Shown: positions 18,327-27,419, numbered from the stretch's first letter. The stretch: 64,000 bases of DNA from Endozoicomonas sp965196975 (GCF_965196975.1 NZ_OZ239981.1:5580001-5644000), one strand, 5' to 3'. The notes: a model not told the origin generated them from the sequence alone. A program made the numbers and translations.

Positions 18327-19445
18327 ATGCAGCTGAACTCCATCGAAGAACTTCTAGAGGACATTCGCCTCGGTAAGCCTGTCATACTGATGGATGATGA
18401 AGACCGTGAGAACGAAGGTGATTTGATCATCGCTGCGGAGAAAATCACCCCGGAAATTGTTAATTTCATGACCCGTGAGGCAAGGGGGCTTCTGTGCCTG
18501 ACACTGACCGGAGATCGCTGTGATTTCCTTGGTCTGCCTCAAATGGTGGGAGCATCTGACAACCAGTCTGGATATGGCACACCATTCACCGTATCTATTG
18601 AGGCGGCTGAAGGCGTTACCACTGGTATTTCCGCACAGGATCGAGCCAAGACCATTTTAACCGCTGTTGACCCACTTTCACGCCCGGAAGACATTGTTCA
18701 GCCAGGCCATATCTTCCCACTTCGCGCCAGACCTGGTGGTGTATTGAGCCGCGCAGGTCACACTGAAGCCGGTTGTGATCTTTCCCGTCTGGCTGGACTG
18801 ACGCCTGCAGCAGCCATTATTGAGATCATGAACGAAGATGGCTCAATGGCTCGCCGTCCTGACCTGGAAGCGTTTGCAGAAAAGCACGACCTGAAAATTG
18901 GCACCATTGCCGACCTGATCCACTACCGGATCCTCCATGAAAAAACCGTAGAGAAGGTTGAGCAGCGCGTCATTAACACAGACTTTGGCCAGTTTGATCT
19001 TTCGGTTTATCAGGACAGCATCAGCGACTGCAAACATCTGGCGCTCAGCAAAGGCTATATTACTCCAGACTCCCCTGCACTGGTCCGTGTCCACGCCATG
19101 GAACCGTTCCGTGACCTTCTGGCAGCCCATAGTGAGGGCGCTCGCCCAAGCTGGTCCCTTCATAAAGCCATGGCCAGAGTCGCAGAAGAAGGCGCTGGAG
19201 TAGTTGTACTCCTGGATTCCGGCAGTCATCAGGACCTGGGGATGGCCCTGGAGCGCTTTATTGACGCCAATGAACGCACCTCTTCTGATGGCATGTCCAG
19301 AGCCTATCAGGCTATTGGTACCGGCTCTCAGATTCTTCGGGACCTGGGCGTTGGCAAGATGCGCCTGCTAAGCTCGCCAATCCGCTTTGCAGCACTTTCC
19401 GGATTTGATCTGGAAGTTGTGGAGTACCTTCCTTTCGGTGAGTAA
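18327..19445 (+). CDS. ribBA: 3,4-dihydroxy-2-butanone-4-phosphate synthase with degenerate GTP cyclohydrolase II domain
   Basis: 372 residues. The N-terminal RibB domain has DDEDRENEGD and HTEAGCDLSRLAG, the ribulose-5-phosphate and metal site motifs. The C-terminal RibA-like domain (from about residue 215) lacks the three zinc cysteines of true GTP cyclohydrolase II: where active RibA has HSECLTGDALFSMRCDCG this protein has HAMEPFRDLLAAHSEG. So only the DHBP synthase activity is expected, as known for the RibBX-type proteins of other gammaproteobacteria. The missing activity is supplied by ribA at 22687. Start ATG has AGAGGGACATT before it. Confidence 0.93.
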   Translation: MQLNSIEELLEDIRLGKPVILMDDEDRENEGDLIIAAEKITPEIVNFMTREARGLLCLTLTGDRCDFLGLPQMVGASDNQSGYGTPFTVSIEAAEGVTTGISAQDRAKTILTAVDPLSRPEDIVQPGHIFPLRARPGGVLSRAGHTEAGCDLSRLAGLTPAAAIIEIMNEDGSMARRPDLEAFAEKHDLKIGTIADLIHYRILHEKTVEKVEQRVINTDFGQFDLSVYQDSISDCKHLALSKGYITPDSPALVRVHAMEPFRDLLAAHSEGARPSWSLHKAMARVAEEGAGVVVLLDSGSHQDLGMALERFIDANERTSSDGMSRAYQAIGTGSQILRDLGVGKMRLLSSPIRFAALSGFDLEVVEYLPFGE

Positions 19446-19492
19446 AGGCTCATCTGATAGGAAGGCCCTCACAACAGAGTAAAGAAATCACA

Positions 19493-19535
19493 ATGGGCGA
19501 TATCTGATCATATAAACTGATCAGATATCGCCCAT
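19493..19535. repeat. Perfect 18-bp inverted repeat at the ribH deletion point
   Basis: Arm ATGGGCGATATCTGATCA (19493-19510), 7-base loop TATAAAC, perfect complementary arm 19518-19535. No T run follows on either strand, so it is not a standard terminator. It sits between the ribBA stop and the first residues still recognisable as RibH. Confidence 0.9.
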
Positions 19536-19543
19536 CTGTATTT

Positions 19544-19759
19544 AATGCAATAATTGCCTTTGCTATTGCAGTTTTTGGTGGTACACCGCACTTTGACTGC
19601 GTTGCTAACGAATGTGTTAAAAAGCGGTCTCGGGTTAATCTGGAAGATGAAATTCTCCCCTTTGATGCTCTGACTGTAAAAGCCAATCGGTGGCCATACA
19701 CAAAATCTGGCAGCAAGGGTAGAAAGGCCTACGCCTTTCAAATGGTATCCCTTTTATAG
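19544..19759 (+). pseudogene. ribH: ribH (lumazine synthase) C-terminal relic
   Basis: Open frame of about 71 codons ending at TAG 19757-19759. It reads NAIIAFAIAVFGGTPHFDC then VANECVKKRS, followed by PFDALTV and a tail GSKGRKAYAFQMVSLL. This tracks the lumazine synthase segments DAVIALGxVIRGGTPHFDYVxNEC, VAFGVLTV and AGNKGxEAAxxALEMVSLL. About the first half of the gene is absent, there is no start codon (the frame opens after TGA at 19505) and several conserved positions are lost, including the Arg of VIRG. It lies exactly where ribH is found in related clusters (ribBA-ribH-nusB). A working copy must be elsewhere if riboflavin is made. Confidence 0.75.
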
Positions 19760-19775
19760 AAACTGGAGGCTTGAG

Positions 19776-20276
19776 GTGAGCACCTCGCCAATGAATAACC
19801 CACAAGGCACCCCCTTTCAAAAGAAGAGCGCAGACCGGCTCAACCCATCGGCTCGCAGAAGAGCACGACAGCTGGCCCTTCAGGCTCTGTATCAGTGGCA
19901 AATTGCCAAATCACCACTGAACCAGATTGAAGCGCAATTCCGCACTGACAATGATTTCAGTAAAGTGGATGACGGCTATTTCAGTGCCATCATTCATGGT
20001 GTTCCCAACCAGGCCAACCAGCTTGATGAAGCGATGGCAGCCGTACTTGACCGCCCATTGAGTCAACTGGATCCAGTAGAGCTTTCAGCCCTGCGTATTG
20101 GTTGCTTTGAATTGATCAATCGGAAGGATGTTCCTTACCGGGTTGTGATCAACGAAGCCATTGAACTGGTTAAGCGCTTTGGTGCCCAGGACTCCCATCG
20201 CTATATTAACGGCATCCTCGACAAGCTGGCACCACGCCTGCGTTCTGAGGAAGTGCAAGCCTACCGTAAAAAATAG
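19776..20276 (+). CDS. nusB: Transcription antitermination factor NusB
   Basis: 166 residues, all-helical NusB that binds boxA RNA with NusE/S10 during rRNA transcription. The core RRRARQLALQALYQWQ, DGYFSAIIHGV, LDPVELSALRIGCFEL and PYRVVINEAIELVKRFG is typical. An N-terminal extension of about 25 residues is unusual but common in the lineage. GTG start with CTGGAGG seven bases upstream. It follows the ribH relic, as in canonical clusters. Confidence 0.96.
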   Translation: MSTSPMNNPQGTPFQKKSADRLNPSARRRARQLALQALYQWQIAKSPLNQIEAQFRTDNDFSKVDDGYFSAIIHGVPNQANQLDEAMAAVLDRPLSQLDPVELSALRIGCFELINRKDVPYRVVINEAIELVKRFGAQDSHRYINGILDKLAPRLRSEEVQAYRKK

Positions 20277-20358
20277 ACAGATTATCCGTTTTGATAAGCT
20301 GCTTACGCTATGACTGACGTTAGGCACTGAAGACGACTTGACCATTTAACGGGGATTT

Positions 20359-21348
20359 ATGGCCACTGGTGTAATGGGTGAATTTGAGCTGATAAAACGC
20401 TACTTTGCTCGCCCTGAGATCTCACAGATTCAAGGGCAATATACCAGCAGTATTCTTGGCATTGGTGATGACTGCGCGCTCTTTGACATCCCCTCAGGTA
20501 TGCAGCTTGCCCAATCCCTGGACACATTGGTTGAAGGAGTTCACTTTCCCAGGGAATGCGATCCTTTTGCCCTTGGTTTCCGAGCTCTGGCAGTCAACCT
20601 CAGTGACCTTGCAGCCATGGGGGCAGAGCCGCACAGTTTTACCCTCGGTCTGACCCTGCCCCGGGTTTCTGAACTCTGGCTGAAAGAGTTCTCTGAAGGC
20701 CTGGCTCAGCTTGCCCAGCGATTTAAAGTTCCACTGATTGGTGGAGATACCACGAAAGGGCCTCTGACAATCTCTCTGCAGGTTCAGGGCCTTATCCCCA
20801 AAGGGCAGGCGTTATTACGAAGCGGTGCCCAACCTGGTGACCTTATCTGCATTACTGGCACACTGGGTGATGCAGCAGGGGCTCTGCCCTCGGTTCTGAA
20901 CGGCGATACTCCGGAGACCTGTGGTGACGAAAGCCTTAAATACCTGTTAAATCGCTATTGGTACCCATCCCCCCGTCTATTTGCCGGGCAATGGCTGCGT
21001 CAGGCAGGTGCTACCTCAGCTCTGGATATTTCAGATGGGCTGCTGGGTGATCTCAGGCATATCCTTGAAGCCAGCAACGTGGGGGCAGAAATCGCGCCTG
21101 AGCTGGTCCCCAGATCTGCAGCCCTTGGTCAGTTCCACGATCAAGATACCGCTCTTAGCCTGTCCCTGACTGGTGGTGACGATTATGAGCTCTGCTTCAC
21201 AATCCCTCGCACGTTGGCTCAGACTCTGCCGTCCAAGCTGTCAGATGACTGTCGCATTACCTGCATTGGCCAGATTAACGATGAGTCTGGGGTTATCAGG
21301 GACCCTCAGGGTAACCTGCTAACGGAAACCGCCTACTCTCACTTTTGA
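20359..21348 (+). CDS. thiL: Thiamine-monophosphate kinase
   Basis: 329 residues, phosphorylates thiamine monophosphate to thiamine diphosphate. Features include MGEFELIKRYFARP at the start, GIGDDCALFD, DTLVEGVHFP, FRALAVNLSDLAAMGAEP, GGDTTKGPL and the late LTGGDDYELCFT, all typical of the AIR-synthase-like fold. The usual neighbour nusB is upstream and pgpA follows after 22 bp. Confidence 0.97.
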   Translation: MATGVMGEFELIKRYFARPEISQIQGQYTSSILGIGDDCALFDIPSGMQLAQSLDTLVEGVHFPRECDPFALGFRALAVNLSDLAAMGAEPHSFTLGLTLPRVSELWLKEFSEGLAQLAQRFKVPLIGGDTTKGPLTISLQVQGLIPKGQALLRSGAQPGDLICITGTLGDAAGALPSVLNGDTPETCGDESLKYLLNRYWYPSPRLFAGQWLRQAGATSALDISDGLLGDLRHILEASNVGAEIAPELVPRSAALGQFHDQDTALSLSLTGGDDYELCFTIPRTLAQTLPSKLSDDCRITCIGQINDESGVIRDPQGNLLTETAYSHF

Positions 21349-21370
21349 ATGCCGAAAGAATATAAAGTCC

Positions 21371-21871
21371 ATGACTAGCCCCATAACACCAAGAGAGACC
21401 TGTTGGAAAAACCCTGTTCACTTTCTTGCCTTTGGCTGCGGTAGCGGGCTGGCACCCAAAGCACCTGGTACCTTCGGTACCGTTGCAGCAGTGGCTTTTT
21501 ACCTGTTACTGCAGGGACTGACTTTATGGGTCTATCTTGGAGTGCTGGTCGTCGCGACACTGATCGGCTTCTGGCTATGTGGACGTACGGCAAAAGATCT
21601 GGGAGTTCACGATCATCCCGCTATCGTCTGGGATGAATTCTGCGGCTTCTGGATAACCATGATTGCCGCTCCAGCAGGATGGCTTTGGATTCTATTGGGT
21701 TTTGTTCTATTCAGGCTGTTTGATATCTGGAAGCCCTGGCCTATCAGCTGGCTGGATAAAAAAGTTCATGGCGGTGTTGGTATTATGGTGGATGACTTGG
21801 TGGCCGGTGTCTTTGCATTTATATCCCTGCAGGCCATTCACTATTTCTACCTGAAGGAAGTTCTCACATAA
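21371..21871 (+). CDS. pgpA: Phosphatidylglycerophosphatase A
   Basis: 166-residue membrane phosphatase making phosphatidylglycerol from its phosphate. FGCGSGLAPKAPGTFGT is the N-terminal signature. IVWDEFCGFWIT carries the acidic active-site residues, FRLFDIWKPWPI follows, and GVGIMVDDLVAG closes the domain. Several hydrophobic helices are visible. It is the last gene of the ribD-to-pgpA run. Confidence 0.95.
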   Translation: MTSPITPRETCWKNPVHFLAFGCGSGLAPKAPGTFGTVAAVAFYLLLQGLTLWVYLGVLVVATLIGFWLCGRTAKDLGVHDHPAIVWDEFCGFWITMIAAPAGWLWILLGFVLFRLFDIWKPWPISWLDKKVHGGVGIMVDDLVAGVFAFISLQAIHYFYLKEVLT

Positions 21872-21939
21872 CCTGAGACCACAATCTGGCTTAAGCCTCT
21901 GTTATCATTAAAAGCAAGAATTACAAAAAAGAATCGATA

Positions 21940-22572
21940 ATGAGATTTTCAGCCTTTCTGCTAGCCCTAATCATAGCTAGCTACAGTTATGCCAACAATA
22001 TTCGCGTTGTTGGCCTTTTTTCAAATAAAGCTCTGGTCATGATTGATGGTCAGCGACATTTGCTGACTACCAATGGAAAATCGGTGGCAGGAGTAAAGCT
22101 TCTGAAAGCCACCAGCACCAGCGCAATTCTGGAAGTTAATGACAAAGCCATAACCTATCAGCTCAGCCGGGATATGAACGGAGGCATTCAAGAACCAGAA
22201 AAAGCCATCATCCAAATATCCCGAAATAACCGCGGGCAGTACATCACCCGCGGGCGGATTAATAATCACCCTATTGATGTTCTGGTGGACACTGGTGCTA
22301 ATGTCCTGGCCATCAACTCCCAGGACGCCAAACGTCTGGGCATTAATTTTCAAGCAGGAAATCCCATTAAAGTGGAAACCGCCAGCGATCTTGTTGATGG
22401 TTATCAGGTGACTTTACAGAGCGTTTCCCTGGGAAGCATCCGGGTAAACCACGCAGAAGCAACCATTATCGAAGGCTCCTACCCTGACATCGTATTATTA
22501 GGCACGAGCTTCCTGAAACACGTCAAATTGTCAGAACATCGCGGAGTGATGCAAATTGAGGCGAATTATTAG
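21940..22572 (+). CDS. Retropepsin-like clan AA aspartic protease, exported
   Basis: 210 residues with an N-terminal signal peptide (FSAFLLALIIASYSYA). A domain of about 70 residues is followed by a single-chain retropepsin fold: RGRINNHPIDVLVDTGANVLAINS holds the catalytic DTG triad (Asp near residue 112), and IVLLGTSFLKHV is the conserved C-terminal segment. Resembles the TIGR02281-type proteins often found near housekeeping genes in gammaproteobacteria. Likely periplasmic; the substrate is unknown. Confidence 0.85.
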   Translation: MRFSAFLLALIIASYSYANNIRVVGLFSNKALVMIDGQRHLLTTNGKSVAGVKLLKATSTSAILEVNDKAITYQLSRDMNGGIQEPEKAIIQISRNNRGQYITRGRINNHPIDVLVDTGANVLAINSQDAKRLGINFQAGNPIKVETASDLVDGYQVTLQSVSLGSIRVNHAEATIIEGSYPDIVLLGTSFLKHVKLSEHRGVMQIEANY

Positions 22573-22686
22573 TCTATTGACCCAGGTCAGCCTGTAGTTC
22601 TCTCTATCTCTATGCCTTATTACCATACTCGCTAGAAGCCTCACAGACTGATACAATCCGGTCACGAATTACTTAAGGAGCAGTGA

Positions 22687-23280
22687 GTGTCTGTTAGTTT
22701 TGTTGCAGAGTCTCGCTTACCCACGCCCTATGGCGAATTCATCATGTATGGCTTCGAAGACAGTGGTACGGGCAAGGAGCATCTGGCATTAACCATGGGG
22801 GATGTCAGTCAGGGGGAACCGGTACTTGCCAGGGTTCATTCCGAATGTCTGACCGGGGATGCACTGTTCAGCATGCGCTGTGACTGTGGTCCACAACTTC
22901 AAGCAGCCCTGGAGCGTATTGCTGAAGAAGGTCGAGGTGTATTGCTTTATCTGCGCCAGGAAGGCCGCGGCATTGGTCTGTTGAACAAGGTTCGTGCGTA
23001 CCACCTTCAGGACAGTGGCATGGATACGGTTCAGGCTAACGAAGAACTGGGTTTTGAGCCGGATATGCGCAAGTATGACATGTGCAAAACCATGCTTGAT
23101 CATCTTGGTGTTTCCAGCCTGAAACTGATGACCAACAATCCACGCAAAGTTGAATCTCTCACCAACCTGGGCATTCAGGTTGCCGAAAGAATTCCTCACC
23201 AGACAGGCCAAAACCCTCATAATGAGCGTTACCTGGCCACCAAGGTGTGGAAACTGGGGCACATGTACAACATGGCCTGA
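22687..23280 (+). CDS. ribA: GTP cyclohydrolase II
   Basis: 197 residues, opens GTP to the first riboflavin intermediate. The zinc site HSECLTGDALFSMRCDCG is complete, followed by LRQEGRGIGLLNK and the LGVSSLKLMTNNPRKV segment. This is the active enzyme that complements the cysteine-less domain of ribBA. GTG start with AAGGAG seven bases upstream. Confidence 0.97.
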   Translation: MSVSFVAESRLPTPYGEFIMYGFEDSGTGKEHLALTMGDVSQGEPVLARVHSECLTGDALFSMRCDCGPQLQAALERIAEEGRGVLLYLRQEGRGIGLLNKVRAYHLQDSGMDTVQANEELGFEPDMRKYDMCKTMLDHLGVSSLKLMTNNPRKVESLTNLGIQVAERIPHQTGQNPHNERYLATKVWKLGHMYNMA

Positions 23281-23290
23281 ACAAACAAAT

Positions 23291-23319
23291 AAAAAGGGAG
23301 CCAGATGGCTCCCTTTTTT
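23291..23319. terminator. Bidirectional terminator between ribA and dxs
   Basis: Stem AAGGGAGCC / GGCTCCCTT with loop AGAT. T runs follow on both strands (TTTTTT plus; TTTTT minus). It suits the convergent ribA and dxs. Confidence 0.9.
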
Positions 23320-23426
23320 CCATATTTTTTCACTGGCACGGCAGAGAGGTGATTAGAAAACGCTTTTCAATAAGCTTCTGATACCTCTTTGCCTTTGCCA
23401 TGAAAAGGACAGTTGTTCAGGACAAA

Positions 23427-25358
23427 CTATCCCAAAGCTGAAGTTGCTGTCTTGCCAAGATGAAATGACGTCAGCTTTATCCGCTCCATCCGGTCACGAA
23501 CCGAACAAATAATACCCTCTTTGTCCAGTCCACACTGAGCAAGCTGTTCCTTATGGCTTGCCGCTTCAATGTAGGTATCAGGAATACCAAGATTCAGAAC
23601 AGGCACATTAATTTCCTGCTTCTGAAGATATTCGATCACTCCTGAGCCTGCACCACCGGCAACACACCCTTCCTCGATGGTAACCAACAGCTCATGGTTA
23701 GCAGCAAGCTCTTTGATCAGCGCTTCGTCCAGAGGTTTAACAAAGCGCATATTCGCAACCGTTGCATCCAGCGACTCAGCAGCAGCCAGGGCGTTCCCCA
23801 GTAATGTTCCAAACACAAGAAGCGCTACTCGACTTCCCTTACGGCGAATTTCACCTTTACCAATAGGCAAAGGCTCTAGATCAGAGCAAATTTCAGCACC
23901 AGGCCCTGTTCCACGAGGGTAACGAACCGATGCTGGTCCGTTATAAAGAAAACCAGTAGACAGTAACTGTCGGGTTTCATTTTCATCACCCGGCGTCATC
24001 ACCAGCATATCGGGAATACAGCGCAGATAGGCAATGTCATAGCATCCACCATGGGTTGGACCATCTTCACCCACCATTCCCGCACGGTCGATCGCAAATA
24101 GTACATCCAGGTTCTGAACAGCTACATCATGAATCAGCTGATCATAAGCACGCTGCAGGAAAGTAGAGTAGATAGCAACCACTGGTTTGAGGCCTTCACA
24201 GGCCATTCCCGCCGCCAGTGTGACAGAGTGCTGTTCAGCAATCGCTGCATCAAAATAACGCTCCGGAAAGTGATCCGCAAAACGGATCAGGTCAGAGCCT
24301 TCTTTCATTGCTGGCGTGATGCCCATCAACCGCTCATCCGCCGCTGCCATATCATACAACCACTGTCCAAAAACATTGGCGTACTTGGGCTTCTTGGGAG
24401 CAACCACTTTCGGGGTCTCTGTTGTCTGGGGCTCCAGCTTGGTAATGGCATGGTAGCCAATAGGATCCTGCTCGGCCGGGTTGAACCCCTTTCCCTTCTG
24501 GGTCACTACATGTAAAAACTGAGGTCCGTCGAGGTCTCTCATATTTTTCAAAGTGTGAATCAGCATGGGCAGATCATGGCCATCAATAGGACCAATATAG
24601 TTGAAGCCCATCTCTTCAAACAGCGTTCCGGGAATGACCATCCCTTTAACGTGTTCTTCGGTTCGTCTTGCCAGCTCCCAGGCATGAGGAATGACATTCA
24701 GAACCTTTTTACTGCCTTCACGAATGTGATGGTAAGTCCGACTGGAAAGTACTTTAGCCAGATAATTGGAAAGACCACCCACACTTCTGGAGATGGACAT
24801 ATCGTTATCATTAAGAACCACCAGCATATTGGCCTTTACATCCGCTGCGTGATTCATGGCTTCATAGGCCATACCCGCCGTCATGGCGCCATCACCGATA
24901 ACCGCAACAGCACGTCGGTTTTCACCTTTGGCCCGGGCTGCAATTGCCATCCCCAGGGCAGCACTGATAGAGGTGCTGGAATGCCCTACACCAAAAGTAT
25001 CAAACTCACTTTCTTCTCTTTTTGGAAAGGCGGCGAGGCCATCTTTTTGTCTAAGGGAGGACATTCTATCCCGACGGCCCGTCAGAATTTTATGAGGATA
25101 TGCTTGATGGCCGACATCCCAGACCAGTCGGTCTTCTGGCGTATTGAACATGTAGTGAAGCGCAATGGTCAGCTCCACAACGCCAAGTCCGGCACCAAAA
25201 TGCCCCCCTGTCTGCCCAACGGAATACAATAAAAACTCCCGCAGCTCCCTGGCCAGTTGTGGCAGCTGGGATTCTTCAAGTGCGCGAAGTTGTTCCGGAT
25301 TATTTACCTGATCCAGCAAAGGAGTATCAGGCAGTGTCTTGGGTATCTCGTGAAACAT
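23427..25358 (-). CDS. dxs: 1-deoxy-D-xylulose-5-phosphate synthase
   Basis: 643 residues, thiamine-diphosphate enzyme joining pyruvate and glyceraldehyde-3-phosphate, first step of the MEP isoprenoid pathway. GHFGAGLGVVELTIALHY, VWDVGHQAYPHKILTGR and the TPP/Mg motif GDGAMTAGMAYEAMNHA are present. The pyrimidine domain has AIAEQHSVTLAAGMA, and DRAGMVGEDGPTHGG follows. Downstream of ispA and xseB on the same strand, the standard xseB-ispA-dxs order, with 147 bp between ispA and dxs. Confidence 0.97.
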   Translation of the reverse strand: MFHEIPKTLPDTPLLDQVNNPEQLRALEESQLPQLARELREFLLYSVGQTGGHFGAGLGVVELTIALHYMFNTPEDRLVWDVGHQAYPHKILTGRRDRMSSLRQKDGLAAFPKREESEFDTFGVGHSSTSISAALGMAIAARAKGENRRAVAVIGDGAMTAGMAYEAMNHAADVKANMLVVLNDNDMSISRSVGGLSNYLAKVLSSRTYHHIREGSKKVLNVIPHAWELARRTEEHVKGMVIPGTLFEEMGFNYIGPIDGHDLPMLIHTLKNMRDLDGPQFLHVVTQKGKGFNPAEQDPIGYHAITKLEPQTTETPKVVAPKKPKYANVFGQWLYDMAAADERLMGITPAMKEGSDLIRFADHFPERYFDAAIAEQHSVTLAAGMACEGLKPVVAIYSTFLQRAYDQLIHDVAVQNLDVLFAIDRAGMVGEDGPTHGGCYDIAYLRCIPDMLVMTPGDENETRQLLSTGFLYNGPASVRYPRGTGPGAEICSDLEPLPIGKGEIRRKGSRVALLVFGTLLGNALAAAESLDATVANMRFVKPLDEALIKELAANHELLVTIEEGCVAGGAGSGVIEYLQKQEINVPVLNLGIPDTYIEAASHKEQLAQCGLDKEGIICSVRDRMERIKLTSFHLGKTATSALG

Positions 25359-25505
25359 GTGCTCGTAATAACGTCTGGGCTAATCTGCCGGCTGGCATTG
25401 TACACCCAACCTGACAGGAATAGCATCGCACAGTCTTATTGTGCCGCCTAGCCCGTTGATTTGACAAAGAGACAGGTTGGCCATGTGAAGAAGCCAACAG
25501 TGGTT

Positions 25506-26423
25506 TTAATAGCTTCTTCGAACAATGTAATCGGCAATCTGACGAAGAAAATCAGCGGAATGGTCAAACCCGAAAAGGGCACTGATTGCAGTATGATGAA
25601 GTTCTTCAGCATAAGCTCTGGCCTGCTCGAGCCCCATCAAAGAAACGTAAGTCGGTTTACCCAGAGCCATGTCCGCCCCCTGATGCTTACCCAACGTATC
25701 AGTATCAGCAATAACGTCCAGGATATCGTCCCGAACCTGGAAAGCCAGACCAATAGCCCTCGCATAGCGGTCCAGCGACTTCAGCTCATCGCCTTTCAAC
25801 GGTCTGGCACACAATGCCCCCATACGGACACTGGCCCGAATCAGAGCACCTGTTTTGTGACTGTGCATGAGCTCAAGCTGTTGCTGATTCAGAGCGCTAC
25901 CGGTTGCACACTGGTCCATAGCCTGGCCACCAGCCATACCAGCCAATCCCGACGCCTGGCTAAGGATATTAACCAGCTGCAATCGAACACTGTCAGCCAG
26001 CTTCGATTCAGGAAACAATTGGCCGTTACCAAGTACTTCAAAAGCCAGGCTCTGAAGCGTATCCCCCACAAGAATAGCGGTCGCCTCATCATATGCCTTG
26101 TGGCAGGTTGGCTTCCCTCTGCGCAGGTCATCATCATCCATTGCAGGCAGGTCATCATGAACCAGTGAGTAGGCGTGAATCAATTCAACAGCACAGGCCG
26201 AAGGGTTTGCCTGCTTAACATCTCCACCGAAGGCATGACAGGCGGCATAGACAAGTGTCGGCCGGACTCTTTTACCGCCGTTAAAGACACTGTATCGCAT
26301 GGCTTCCAGCAAGCGGGGGCTAACATTGCTTTCATCAGGTAGAACCGAAGACAGTGCATCATCAACCTGCAGACGACACTGATCGATAAATATTGAAAGC
26401 GGTACAGGGCTTACCATCTTCAC
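25506..26423 (-). CDS. ispA: Farnesyl diphosphate synthase (short-chain prenyltransferase)
   Basis: 305 residues, condenses IPP with DMAPP and GPP. The first aspartate-rich motif is DDLPAMDDDDLRRG, and the second is DDILD in FQVRDDILDVI. GGKRVRP binds the diphosphate. The GTG start at 26423 shares one base with the xseB stop (TAGTG), indicating translational coupling. Confidence 0.95.
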   Translation of the reverse strand: MKMVSPVPLSIFIDQCRLQVDDALSSVLPDESNVSPRLLEAMRYSVFNGGKRVRPTLVYAACHAFGGDVKQANPSACAVELIHAYSLVHDDLPAMDDDDLRRGKPTCHKAYDEATAILVGDTLQSLAFEVLGNGQLFPESKLADSVRLQLVNILSQASGLAGMAGGQAMDQCATGSALNQQQLELMHSHKTGALIRASVRMGALCARPLKGDELKSLDRYARAIGLAFQVRDDILDVIADTDTLGKHQGADMALGKPTYVSLMGLEQARAYAEELHHTAISALFGFDHSADFLRQIADYIVRRSY

Positions 26424-26683
26424 TAACCTCTATCCGCAGAAGGTTCGCCACCTGCTGCATCAAACGGCTCAGTGGTCAGTTCGCCATTTTGCTCAAGCAG
26501 CTTGTGGACTTTTTGTTCTGCATCTGTCAATGCTTTCTGGCAGTCCCGAGTCAATTTAATACCCTGTTCAAAGGCTTTCAGAGAGTCTTCCAGGCTCATA
26601 TCCCCGGACTCCATTTTCTGCACCAATGTCTCCAGTTCAGCCAATGACTGCTCAAAAGCAAAACTCTCTGTATTTTTTGACAT
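26423..26683 (-). CDS. xseB: Exodeoxyribonuclease VII small subunit
   Basis: About 86 residues from ATG at 26683 (MSKNTESFAFEQSLAELE). The pattern FEQSLAELETLVQKMESGDMSLEDSLKAFEQGIKLTRDC is diagnostic for XseB. An upstream in-frame ATG at 26707 would add eight residues and is less likely by family length. Coupled to ispA. Confidence 0.93.
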   Translation of the reverse strand: MSKNTESFAFEQSLAELETLVQKMESGDMSLEDSLKAFEQGIKLTRDCQKALTDAEQKVHKLLEQNGELTTEPFDAAGGEPSADRG

Positions 26684-26855
26684 GAATGAGCCTGTTGAAG
26701 AAAACATTCACAACCCGTTCTCTACGAGTCACGACGATAGTAGTTGGCAAAAGTAATTTTCGCGCTGCAATTTTGCGACCATCCGCAATGATAAAACCAT
26801 TATCCCGTTGGCCGATATTGAAAGCAATGCCTCAGCAAGATGATGGACTTTTACG

Positions 26856-27419
26856 ATGGAAGATCAGAAGCGGAAAGAAGCATACCACAACTCAAGGCTG
26901 GGCCAGATTCTGATAAAAAAAGGATATCTATCCCCTGAGCAGCTTGATGAGGCTATTCATTTTTCACAAAGCGATGACAAGCGTCTTGGTGAGTACCTGA
27001 TAGAACACCGCATGATATCCCGCTGGCAGTTACGCAGAGCACTTTCCAGCCAGAGCCAGCTTCGTTTATCCGTGTCCCTGTCAATGGTTCTGCTCACTCC
27101 GGTTTACAAACTGCTTTCGGAAGAATGCTCTGAGCCAGTTGATAGCACTCTGGAAATACTGCTTAAGCCTCTCCTGGTAGCAGCCTCTGCTTCCACATTT
27201 GAATTCGATCCTAAATTTTCGACCGTTGAAATCAATCAAAACGGCCTGATTCGGCTCCGTGTTCCAAGTTCACTGGGAGAACTGAGCTTCGACGGTCTTC
27301 GACTCAAAAAGGATGAAACAATAAACTATCAGGACCTGTCTATTGCAGATATTGAACTTACTGAGACCCGGTTATTTATCCGGACAATCCACAGCAATCC
27401 TGCTCCAGCTTTGCCTTAA
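26856..27419 (+). CDS. Small protein with GspE/MshE N-terminal-like domain
   Basis: 187 residues. RLGQILIKKGYLSPEQLDEAIHFSQ...RLGEYLIEHRMISRWQLRRAL is the LGxxLxxxGxIxxxQLxxAL repeat of the GspE N-terminal (MshEN-type) domain that binds c-di-GMP or acts as an assembly adaptor. No ATPase domain follows. The C-terminal half (about 120-185; VEINQNGLIRLRVPSSLGELSFDGLRL) looks beta-rich and is not recognised. Soluble by sequence. It lies alone between divergent xseB and convergent symporter. Confidence 0.65.
   Translation: MEDQKRKEAYHNSRLGQILIKKGYLSPEQLDEAIHFSQSDDKRLGEYLIEHRMISRWQLRRALSSQSQLRLSVSLSMVLLTPVYKLLSEECSEPVDSTLEILLKPLLVAASASTFEFDPKFSTVEINQNGLIRLRVPSSLGELSFDGLRLKKDETINYQDLSIADIELTETRLFIRTIHSNPAPALP

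Noticed and set aside
19776..19790. Deeper alternative start for nusB
   Set aside because: The GTG at 19776 has a clear CTGGAGG site; the extra N-terminus is tolerated by the fold.
19450..19901. Minus-strand frames around 19450-19901
   Set aside because: Antisense to the ribH relic and nusB; no domain.
23677..25232. Several plus-strand open frames across dxs
   Set aside because: They are antisense shadows of dxs.
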